Source: Flavobacteriales bacterium
GTDB taxonomy: Bacteria; Bacteroidota; Bacteroidia; Flavobacteriales_F; PHOS-HE28
Direction of reading: 5' to 3'
Length of the DNA: 64,000 nucleotides
Assembly (NCBI GenBank): GCA_030584065.1
Contig: CP129489.1
Location: 3,329,497 to 3,393,496 of the forward strand
Of this stretch, positions 17,615-24,869 are shown in pieces. The stretch's first letter is position 1. Each line of letters begins with the position of its first letter. The notes under the pieces were generated by a model. The model was given only the letters and a program-made list of their open reading frames with translations, searched no databases and was not told the origin of the DNA. Position numbers and translations under genes: made by a program.

Positions 17615-19082
17615 GGGCGAAGGGAAGGAAGATGTGGAAGGTACTGCCCTGTCCGGGGATGCTCTCCACGCGGATGCGGCCGCCGTGGCGCTCCACCACG
17701 CTCTTCACGTAGCTGAGGCCGAGGCCGAAGCCCTTGGCGTTGTGCAGGTTCCCGGTGGGGATGCGGTAGAGCTTGTCGAAGATCTTGCGCTGCTCGGAAG
17801 GCGGGATGCCGATGCCATTGTCGGCGACGCTGAGCGTGATGCCCTCATCGTCGCTGTTCGTGGCGATGCGGATGCGGGGCTCCTGCTCGCAGTACTTCAC
17901 CGCATTGTCGATGAGGTTGTAGAGCAGGTTGGTGAGGTGGATGCGGTCGCCTTGCACCCGGTGGATCTCGGCGCGCAGGTCGGCTTCGATCCGTCCGTTG
18001 CGGCGGCTCACCTGCATGGTGCTGCTGCGCACCACATCCTGTATAACGGCATGGAGGTCGAGGTCCACCGGCTTCACCACCATGCGCCCGCCGTCCTGCA
18101 CGGCGCTCTGCAGCACATTCTCCACCAGCGCCCCCAAGCGCTTGTTCTCGTCGCGGATCATGGTGGTGTAGGCGCGCACCTGCTGCTCGGTGCGCGGGAT
18201 GCTGGGGTCGGCCAGCGCCTCGCAGGCCAGCCCGATGGTGCTGATCGGGGTCTTCAGCTCGTGGGTGAGGTTGTTCACCAGGTCGTTGCGGATGTCGTTG
18301 AGCCGCTTCTGCCGGACCACCGCGCGCAGCGCGTAGGTGAAGACCAGCGCGATGATGAGCAGGAAGAGCGCCGAGGCGATGAGCATGGGCCAGGAGCCCT
18401 TGAGCAGTGCCGCACGGCCATGCTCGGCGCGCACGTGCAGGTAGTTGGGCGCCCCTGCCAGGTCGTGCCGGAAGAGCCGCGCCCGGTGCGGTGATGCGCG
18501 CAGCAGCAGGGCGGCGCTGTCGGCGGCCGGCGCCAGCGCCAGTGCCCCCTCGGCGGTGAAGACGGCCCAGGCGGGGTCGCCCTGGAGCCCCAGCGGCAGC
18601 AGCTCGCCCCGCAGTAGGCTGTCCAGCGTCACCGGGTCCACGCGTTTCCGGATGTCGCGGCCCAGCTCCGAGGCCAGTATGGCGCGCACCAGGTCGGTCA
18701 CCATCTCCTCGTGCTCGTCTTCGCCCGGGAAGCCGGGAGGCGGCGGCAACGGCTCCAACGGAGCATCGGGCGGAGGCACCGGTTCGGCTCCGGCGAAGGG
18801 CTCGTCCGCAGGCTGCGGCAACGGCTGTGCCCGCCGCATCGAGTCGAGCCGGAGGAGCATGCGCCGGCCCTGCCGGTGGCGCTTCAGTTCGCGCATGCGC
18901 TCGATGCCCTCCAGCCGATCGCTCACGCGCATCAGGGCGTGCGATACCGCTTCGTCGAACTGGTCCTCGCGCAGCGCGATGGTATTGCGCGTCCACGCCA
19001 CCTGGATGGCCAGCAGCCCCAGCATGGCCACCGTGATGGCGGCGAGCAGGAGCGCGATGGACCGCTTATCCATGGTGTAGAG

Positions 19083-19090
19083 CGAAGCTA
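19083..19090 (-). promoter_or_regulatory. -7 box of the kinase/response-regulator operon
   Basis: Minus-strand TAGCTTCG, nine bases before the kinase ATG at 19073. It matches the TAnnTTCG form of the -7 box found before several genes in this window. Confidence 0.5.
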
Positions 19091-19117
19091 CCGGGGGGCC
19101 TCCGGGGGGGCTGCTGC

Positions 19118-19133
19118 TTAACGAGCTTTAACG
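19118..19133. promoter_or_regulatory. TTAACG direct repeat, candidate response-regulator site
   Basis: TTAACG-AGCT-TTAACG: two identical 6-mers with a 10-bp period, one helical turn, as bound by OmpR-family dimers. It lies 28 bp upstream of the kinase -7 box and about 42 bp upstream of the rightward RNA promoter, so it could control both. Confidence 0.45.
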
Positions 19134-19174
19134 TTCCTTGACGCAGCATTCACAAGCGCCGCGCGGGCTGGCGG

Positions 19175-19182
19175 TAGTTTTG
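19175..19182 (+). promoter_or_regulatory. -7 box for the putative small RNA
   Basis: TAGTTTTG matches TAnnTTTG exactly on the plus strand. A clear -33 TTG at the usual distance is not present, so an activator may be needed; the TTAACG repeats upstream are a candidate site. Confidence 0.45.
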
Positions 19183-19187
19183 CAGCG

Positions 19188-19316
19188 TCGGAGCACGCTA
19201 ACGACGGCGCTTGTCGCCTCAGCATACTGAACGAGCTGTCAAGGAGGTATGGTTTTGGTTCTCTGAACAGCGCAACAAGGGGTCGGAAGGCTCTCACGCA
19301 AGTGGGGGCCTTTCGA
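19188..19316 (+). ncRNA. Putative structured small RNA with its own terminator
   Basis: No protein gene occupies this interval, yet it has a -7 box at one end and a strong terminator at the other. Base-pairing I can trace: CGAC 19202-19205 with GTCG 19282-19285; CTTGT 19210-19214 with ACAAG 19275-19279; a hairpin TCAG/CTGA at 19219-19230; and a long hairpin GCTGT 19235-19239 with ACAGC 19267-19271. This gives a closed three-way structure of about 85 nt before the terminator. The size and rod-like closing stem would suit a 6S-like RNA, but I do not see enough to assign a family. The transcript end points are estimates. Confidence 0.5.
19287..19316 (+). terminator. Intrinsic terminator of the small RNA
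   Basis: Eleven-pair stem AAGGCTCTCAC / GTGGGGGCCTT (with G-T pairs in the centre) closed by a GCAA tetraloop, followed by TTTCGATTTC. It ends just before the stop codon of the convergent TMEM220 gene at 19321. Confidence 0.7.
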
Positions 19317-19320
19317 TTTC

Positions 19321-19686
19321 TCAGGCCTTGGGGGCGCGCACGGCCAGGCGCAGCAGGTGCAGCAGGCCCAGGAGGGCGGTGAGCAGGCCCAGGAATTCGC
19401 GCACCACCTCGATGTGCGGGGCTTCGGCCTTCATGGAGCCCACGATGGTGGGGAAGCCCATGCGCGCCCAGTCGGCCATGCCCGGCGCCAGGCTTCCCAT
19501 CCATACCAGTACGGTCAGCGTCAAGGCGCCGGTGAGCCATTTGAAATGCCCGCCCAATGCGGCCAGCAGGCAAAGGGTGCCCACCGCACCGTACACCGCG
19601 ACCCACAGGAGCGGGTCCGGGTCGTTGTACTGCAAGGCGGCGAAGAGGAAGAAGACCGCGGCGAGCACGTAGTTGAGGGCTTTCAT
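19321..19686 (-). CDS. TMEM220-family small membrane protein
   Basis: A 121-residue protein with four predicted helices. The opening LAAVFFLFAALQYNDPDPLL, then WVAVYG, is the signature of the TMEM220 family: a QYNDPDP motif directly after the first helix. The function is unknown. It starts 10 bp after the TonB-dependent receptor stop on the same strand, so it is probably the second gene of that transcript. The small-RNA terminator faces its 3' end. Confidence 0.85.
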   Translation of the reverse strand: MKALNYVLAAVFFLFAALQYNDPDPLLWVAVYGAVGTLCLLAALGGHFKWLTGALTLTVLVWMGSLAPGMADWARMGFPTIVGSMKAEAPHIEVVREFLGLLTALLGLLHLLRLAVRAPKA

Positions 19687-19696
19687 CGGGCAGGGG

Positions 19697-22033
19697 TCAG
19701 AATTCGATGCGGTAGCTGAGGTTCGGGATCAGGCCGAGCTGGGTGCGGGTGATGAACTCGCCTTGCCGGTAGTCGAACACCCGGTAGGCCTCGTTGCGGG
19801 TATTGGCGGCATTCTGCAGGTCAATGGCCCATTGGCTCGTGCGCCCTGGGCGGTCACGCTTCAGGTATACCCGCAGGTCGATGCGATAGACGTCGTTCAG
19901 CTTTGCGGAGTACGGTTCGCCGAGTACGAAGGTCCAGATGCCGCGGCGGTTCTGTGCCTCCATGGGGGTATACCGCAGGCCGCCCACCCCCAGCGCGCGG
20001 AGGCCCGCACCCCAGGTGCGCACATGCGTCTCCTTGGCCTTGCGCCACTCCTTGCCGGCGATCGCGTTGGCGGTCCAGTTCGCGCTCCAGCGGCCTTCCC
20101 GCTCCAGGCCGTCCACGATGAAGGTGCTCCGGAAGGCGCTGCCGTTCACCAGCCAATAGTAGCCGCGGCTGAAGTCGCGCGAGAGGCTGAGCTCCGCACC
20201 GATGTTCCGCCCCTCGGCGGTCTCCTCCATCGGCAGGTATTGCGGTTGGTCCCAGAAGTTGAGCAGCGCACCGTCAAGGCCGCTGGCGCCCCTGAAGCCC
20301 GACCAGGGCCGGGGCACGCCGGTCAACCGCTGCGCGAAGGCCTCTGCGCGCACCACGAGGTTCGCCTGCACGCGGTGCTCGTAGCCCACCACCAGGTCCT
20401 CGCTGCGCTGCAGGCCGATGGAGCGATTGTCCGGCACGCCCAGGGCCAGGCTGGCGGGCGAGGGTGCATAGAGGTTCATCACCGCATGCTGCGGCAGTTG
20501 CCCGCGCACGCCGGCGCCGACCATGAGCGCACCGCGCGGCCCAGTGCGCACGAAGAGGTCGATGCGCGGCTCGGGCAGGTCGCTGTCGCTGTAGGTGAAG
20601 CGGCTCCAGGCCACGCCCGCGGTGAGGTGGCTGCCGTGGGAGAGCGGCACCATCACCTGCGCGAAGGGACGCAGCAGCCAGCCGCTGGTGGTGTCCCTGA
20701 GCACGTTCACCGCGGCACGTTCCATTGCGCCGGCACCGGCCGCATAGCGCAGTCGCTTCCCCAGGGCGCCCTCAACGCGCACCACCGCGCTCAGCTTGCG
20801 CTCATACAGGCTGGTGAAGGGCTGTGCGAAGGCGCGGGCGGCGGTGTCCGTCTCCGTCTCGGTGCGCTCCTGGTAGGCACCGCTCCAGGCCGCGGTGGCA
20901 TGCAGTACCGACCGGCGCCCCAGGGGGAGCCGCAGCGTGGCGCCCACGGCGCCCATGCTGCTGGTGTAGTCGATGTCGCGCGAGTCCTTGTCGGTCTCCC
21001 AGAGCGCGGTGTCCGGTTTCGCAGCGAAGACGTTGGCGCTGGTGCCGCCCATCCCGAAGAGGCGCAGCTCGCCCTGTTCGCCCAAGCGCGTACCCACGTG
21101 GAAGGAGAGGTCCTGGAACCGGATCGCCTCATCGCCCAGGTCCACCCCCATCGCGCTGAGCAGCCCCACCGTGCTGTAGCGGTAGTTCACCAGGTGGAAG
21201 GCCTTGCCGTTGCGTCCGATGGGCCCCTCGGTGCTCAGGTCGATGCCGAGCAAGCCCGCCTGCACGGTCCACTCGCGGGCTTGCGCATTGCCGCGCCGCA
21301 GCTCCAGGTCCATGAGGCCGCCCACGGCATTGCCGAGGTGCGCGGGCAGGATGCCGGTGCGCAGGCGCGAGGGGCCGAGCATCTGCGCGCTCAGGATGCT
21401 CACGCCGCCGCCGCTCAGGGTGGGCAGGTCGCTCACCGTGCCCGCGTTGCCCAAGTGGTTCGGGCTCACGATCTCCGCTCCTTCCAGCAGCCAGCTGTTG
21501 GCCAACGGCGAGTTGCCGCGCACCATCAGGTGGTTGGCCTGGTCGTTCGGCGCGGCCACGCTGGGCGTGGCCGCTACCAGCCGCGCGGGATCCTGGAACA
21601 TGGCCGGATAGCGCAGCCCCTGTTCAACGGTGAAGGTGCGCACGCCGAGGTGCGGGATGTGCCACACCTCCACCGCGCCCACTTCCACCGGCGCCAGCTG
21701 CACGAAAGCCGCCCTCAGTGCCAGGTCCACCACGGTCTCCTTGCCGCTGCGCACCCACACCTCGGGCAGCTCCTGGGGCTCGTGGCCCACCACGCTGGCC
21801 TTCACCGCGTAGAGGCCCACGGGCACCTGGCGCAGGATGAATCCGCCAGCGCTGTCGGTGGCCGCGCCGAGCAGGGGTTCGGAAGGGCGCAGCACCACCG
21901 TGGCCTGGGCCAGCGGCAGCCCGGTGGCGGCATCGCGTACCGTGCCGCGCACAACGCCCATCGGCTCCTGTGCCGCAGCCGCGATGGCGACGACGAGGGC
22001 GGCGGGCAGCAGCAGTGAGCGAAGGCCGTTCAT
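19697..22033 (-). CDS. TonB-dependent receptor with carboxypeptidase-regulatory domain
   Basis: A 778-residue outer-membrane receptor. A signal peptide (1-21) is followed by a CarboxypepD_reg-like domain (~26-105: VVRGTVRDAATGLPLAQATV). A plug domain follows (NHLMVRGNSPLANSWLLEGA), then a 22-strand barrel region to the C-terminal aromatic LSYRIEF. The N-terminal domain is typical of Bacteroidota receptors. No SusD partner is adjacent, so it is not a classical SusCD pair, and the substrate is unknown. It is divergent from the aldehyde dehydrogenase at 22095 and followed by a TMEM220 gene. The length suits TonB-dependent receptors, and the TonB gene at 16143 may energise it. Confidence 0.9.
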   Translation of the reverse strand: MNGLRSLLLPAALVVAIAAAAQEPMGVVRGTVRDAATGLPLAQATVVLRPSEPLLGAATDSAGGFILRQVPVGLYAVKASVVGHEPQELPEVWVRSGKETVVDLALRAAFVQLAPVEVGAVEVWHIPHLGVRTFTVEQGLRYPAMFQDPARLVAATPSVAAPNDQANHLMVRGNSPLANSWLLEGAEIVSPNHLGNAGTVSDLPTLSGGGVSILSAQMLGPSRLRTGILPAHLGNAVGGLMDLELRRGNAQAREWTVQAGLLGIDLSTEGPIGRNGKAFHLVNYRYSTVGLLSAMGVDLGDEAIRFQDLSFHVGTRLGEQGELRLFGMGGTSANVFAAKPDTALWETDKDSRDIDYTSSMGAVGATLRLPLGRRSVLHATAAWSGAYQERTETETDTAARAFAQPFTSLYERKLSAVVRVEGALGKRLRYAAGAGAMERAAVNVLRDTTSGWLLRPFAQVMVPLSHGSHLTAGVAWSRFTYSDSDLPEPRIDLFVRTGPRGALMVGAGVRGQLPQHAVMNLYAPSPASLALGVPDNRSIGLQRSEDLVVGYEHRVQANLVVRAEAFAQRLTGVPRPWSGFRGASGLDGALLNFWDQPQYLPMEETAEGRNIGAELSLSRDFSRGYYWLVNGSAFRSTFIVDGLEREGRWSANWTANAIAGKEWRKAKETHVRTWGAGLRALGVGGLRYTPMEAQNRRGIWTFVLGEPYSAKLNDVYRIDLRVYLKRDRPGRTSQWAIDLQNAANTRNEAYRVFDYRQGEFITRTQLGLIPNLSYRIEF

Positions 22034-22078
22034 GCCGCGATGTTACGGAAGCCCCGGCAGGGGTGCCTGCGGGCAGGA

Positions 22079-22086
22079 TACCTTCG
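22079..22086 (+). promoter_or_regulatory. -7 box of the aldehyde dehydrogenase gene
   Basis: TACCTTCG, eight bases before the ATG at 22095. The predicted transcript would start at or next to the start codon. Confidence 0.5.
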
Positions 22087-22094
22087 GCGCTGCC

Positions 22095-23537
22095 ATGGAA
22101 GAGATCCTCAACCTCATCGGCGGGCGGTTGCAGCCGGCCATCAGCGGCGGCTGGCTCGATGATCACGAACCGGCCACCGGCCGCGTCTATGCCCGTATCC
22201 CGGATTCCGATGAGCGCGATGTGGAGGCCGCCGTTGCCGCTGCGGCAGCCGCCTTTCCGGCATGGAGCGCACGTTCGCGTGAGGAGCGCAGCCGCATCCT
22301 CCTGCGCCTGGCCGATCTCATCGAACGCGACCTGGAGGGCTTCGCGCAAGCGGAGAGCCGCGATAACGGCAAACCCGTGCACCTGGCCCGCAAGGTGGAT
22401 ATCCCGCGCGCGGTGTCCAACTTCCGTTTCTTCGCCACCGCCATCCTGCACGAGCACAGCGAGGCCCACCTGATGGACGACATTGCGGTGAACTACACCG
22501 ACCGGAGTCCCATCGGGGTGGTGGGTGCCATCAGCCCATGGAACCTGCCGCTCTACCTCTTCACCTGGAAGATCGCGCCGGCGCTCGCCGCTGGCAACTG
22601 CGTGGTGGCCAAGCCCAGCGAAGTGACCCCCATGACGGCCTTCCGCATGGCCGCCCTCTGCGCTGAGGCAGGCCTGCCCCCGGGCGTCCTTGGCATCGTG
22701 CACGGGCTGGGGCCGAAGGTGGGCGCCGCCATCACCGCGCATCCGCGGGTGAAGGCCATCACATTCACCGGTGGCACGCGTACCGGGCAGGAGATCGCGC
22801 GCGTGGCCGCTCCCCAGTTCAAGAAGCTGAGCCTGGAGCTCGGCGGCAAGAACCCTGTGCTGGTGTTCGCCGATTGCGACTTCGAGGAGATGCTGCGCAC
22901 CACGGTCCAGAGCTCCTTCCGCAACCAGGGCCAGATCTGCCTCTGCGGTTCGCGCATCCTCATCGAACGGCCCCTCTACGACCGCTTTCGCGATGCCTTC
23001 GTGGAGCGTGTGAAGGCGCTGCGCGTGGGCGACCCCAACGATCCCGGTAGCGATCTCGGCGCCGTGGTCTCGCAGGCGCACATGGAGAAGGTGCTCGGCC
23101 ATATCCGCTTGGCCCAGGAGGAAGGGGGACGGGTGCTCTGCGGCGGCGAGCGGGTGATGCTGCCGGGCGACCTCGCGGCCGGCTGGTACATCGCCCCCAC
23201 GGTGATCGAGGGGCTGGGTCCGGCCTGCCGCACGAACCAGGAGGAGATCTTCGGGCCGGTGGTGACGCTGGCGCCCTTCGACACCGAGGAGGAGGCGCTG
23301 GCGGCGGCCAACGGCACCACCTATGGCCTCGCCTCAGTGCTGTGGACGGGCGATGTGAAGCGTGCGCACCGGCTGGCGCGCAGGCTGGAGAGCGGTATCG
23401 TATGGGTGAACTGCTGGATGGTGCGCGACCTGCGCACGCCCTTCGGCGGCATGAAGCACAGCGGCGTGGGCCGCGAGGGAGGCGTGGAGGCCCTGCGCTT
23501 CTTCACCGAGGCGAAGAACATCTGCATCAGGCTCTGA
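22095..23537 (+). CDS. Aldehyde dehydrogenase, 2-aminomuconic-semialdehyde type
   Basis: A 480-residue NAD-dependent dehydrogenase. The Rossmann-fold region contains SPWNLPLYLFTWKIAPALAA. The catalytic Glu is in LELGGKNP, and the catalytic Cys is about residue 282 in NQGQICLCGSR. The motif EEIFGPVV and the end PFGGMKHSGVGREGG are also present. The overall pattern is that of ALDH8A1 and bacterial 2-aminomuconate-6-semialdehyde dehydrogenases, which oxidise the product of ACMS decarboxylase. Presence of that decarboxylase at 55468 and of 3-hydroxyanthranilate dioxygenase at 54938 supports this role, although the gene is 32 kb away and monocistronic. The start at 22095 is fixed by the -7 box. 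Confidence 0.88.
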   Translation: MEEILNLIGGRLQPAISGGWLDDHEPATGRVYARIPDSDERDVEAAVAAAAAAFPAWSARSREERSRILLRLADLIERDLEGFAQAESRDNGKPVHLARKVDIPRAVSNFRFFATAILHEHSEAHLMDDIAVNYTDRSPIGVVGAISPWNLPLYLFTWKIAPALAAGNCVVAKPSEVTPMTAFRMAALCAEAGLPPGVLGIVHGLGPKVGAAITAHPRVKAITFTGGTRTGQEIARVAAPQFKKLSLELGGKNPVLVFADCDFEEMLRTTVQSSFRNQGQICLCGSRILIERPLYDRFRDAFVERVKALRVGDPNDPGSDLGAVVSQAHMEKVLGHIRLAQEEGGRVLCGGERVMLPGDLAAGWYIAPTVIEGLGPACRTNQEEIFGPVVTLAPFDTEEEALAAANGTTYGLASVLWTGDVKRAHRLARRLESGIVWVNCWMVRDLRTPFGGMKHSGVGREGGVEALRFFTEAKNICIRL

Positions 23538-23661
23538 CGGGCCTTTTGGGGCTGCTGTGGCGCTGCTTCATGCCGTTGGTGAAGAACCACCCGAAGCGGT
23601 GATCGAACCAGGCGGCGAAGCGCTCGAAGCCGAGCAGGAGTCGATGGAAGGCGGTGACCAT
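23527..23661 (-). CDS. Possible 44-residue small protein
   Basis: A 44-residue reading frame beginning MVTAFHRLLLGFERFAAWFD, followed by HRFGWFFTNGMK and a basic tail. Aromatic-rich and not obviously a shadow of a neighbour: only its last 11 bases overlap the ALDH stop region. The HRFGWFFTNG block looks like a conserved short motif, but I cannot name a family. It lies 95 bp downstream of the SiaB-like gene on the same strand. Expression is not proven. Confidence 0.35.
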   Translation of the reverse strand: MVTAFHRLLLGFERFAAWFDHRFGWFFTNGMKQRHSSPKRPVRA

Positions 23662-23756
23662 GGCGGCAGGTTTCAGTGGTAGAACACCGATCGCATGCCG
23701 ATCGTTATGCCGCGGTAGCCAAAGAAAGCCAACGGCGGCGGCCGGCCAGGAACCGG

Positions 23757-24815
23757 TCATCGCAGGCGGACCAGCAGCACGGCCTGCGTGCGTGCCCCCT
23801 CCTCGCGCACATCAAGGATGCAGGGATCCCGGCTCAGGCGCGCCAGCTCGAGCAGCCCTGCATCGAGGGATGGGCCTGGGCCTGTGCGGCCCAGGAGGGC
23901 ATCGCGGTAGCGCCGCTCAAGCAACGCCGGCTGCATGCCTTGGACATCCGCGACCTGGCCTCCCAGGGCATCGATGCGCGCGCGGTGTCCCGATGCCGCC
24001 AACAGGAGTGCAAGCCCCTCGCCATCGCGGAGCAGGGCCATCACGGCATCCGCCGCCAGGTCCTGGGCTTCCAGCCAGTCCGCGCCGCTGAGGAAGGCGC
24101 GCTGGGCGGTGCGTGATTCGGCGCCTTCCAGTTCGCGCTCCAGGAGTCGGAGCACCGCCTCGCGCACCGCGGCCGAAGGGCTGCACCGGCATGCCGCCAC
24201 CAGGCCCAGCGCAGTGGCGTCGCCATGCATCCGTCGGATGGGCTCGAACGGGGAGGTGTGGGACGGTGTGCCGCCTACGGTGATGTGCAGCACGAAGAGC
24301 TGGTGCAGTGCATCAAGAGGCAGCAAACGGTAGCGCAACGCGTTGGCCGATCGGCGGGCCATCTCGATCAAGCCCAGTCCGGCACCGCCGCGGGCGGTGC
24401 GCGTGCCTTCGCGCAGGCGGGTCAGGAAGAGTTCCTTCAGCTGGCCGAGGTCGAGGTCGCCGAGGCGGCGCAAGGCGGACTCCAGCTCCAGGGCCTCGTC
24501 GGCCTCCACGGGGTCGATGGCCACCACCTCGTCCACCGTGGCCGAGCAGCGCAGCGCGAAGAGGCAGCGGCCGTTGGCGAGGCCTTCGAGCGAGCTGCCA
24601 GCGGCCTTGTGGCGGACGATGTTCTGGTAGGCCTCCACCATGATGAAGGCCAAGCGGTGCTGGTGCGTGCGGTCGCGGCCCATGGCTTCGGCTGTGGCCT
24701 CGCCCAAGGCGACCAGGCTGGCGGTGTGCGCGTCGGAGAAACCGCCGCAGTAAACCAGGCTGAACCGGTCGCCATGCAGCAGGTCGTAGAGGCTGTGCGC
24801 GGCGGCGGCATCCAT
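23757..24815 (-). CDS. SiaB-like (DUF6272) GHKL protein
   Basis: A 352-residue soluble protein. The N-terminal half is a GHKL-type ATPase fold: an N-box-like segment (IMVEAYQNIVRHK) and a glycine lid (GGAGLGLIEMARRS) at about residues 142-155. This matches SiaB-family serine kinases (DUF6272) that phosphorylate STAS-domain proteins in partner-switching systems. The C-terminal half (~195-352) is Ala/Leu-rich and helical. No SiaA phosphatase or SiaC STAS gene is beside it. Its start and that of the HD-PPK1 fusion face each other across 54 bp, with a -7 box for each (TATCTTGG on the minus strand at 24826-24833), so the two may be co-regulated. Confidence 0.7.
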   Translation of the reverse strand: MDAAAAHSLYDLLHGDRFSLVYCGGFSDAHTASLVALGEATAEAMGRDRTHQHRLAFIMVEAYQNIVRHKAAGSSLEGLANGRCLFALRCSATVDEVVAIDPVEADEALELESALRRLGDLDLGQLKELFLTRLREGTRTARGGAGLGLIEMARRSANALRYRLLPLDALHQLFVLHITVGGTPSHTSPFEPIRRMHGDATALGLVAACRCSPSAAVREAVLRLLERELEGAESRTAQRAFLSGADWLEAQDLAADAVMALLRDGEGLALLLAASGHRARIDALGGQVADVQGMQPALLERRYRDALLGRTGPGPSLDAGLLELARLSRDPCILDVREEGARTQAVLLVRLR

Positions 24816-24825
24816 GCGGGTGCTG

Positions 24826-24833
24826 CCAAGATA
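24826..24833 (-). promoter_or_regulatory. -7 box of the SiaB-like gene
   Basis: Minus-strand TATCTTGG, ten bases before the ATG at 24815, matching TAnnTTnG. It is 22 bp from the opposing box at 24856. Confidence 0.45.
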
Positions 24834-24855
24834 GGATCGGCGTGCGGTGCGCGTC

Positions 24856-24863
24856 TACCTTCG
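24856..24863 (+). promoter_or_regulatory. -7 box of the HD-PPK1 gene
   Basis: TACCTTCG, six bases before the ATG at 24870, the same sequence and nearly the same spacing as before the ALDH gene. Confidence 0.5.
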
Positions 24864-24869
24864 GCCGCC

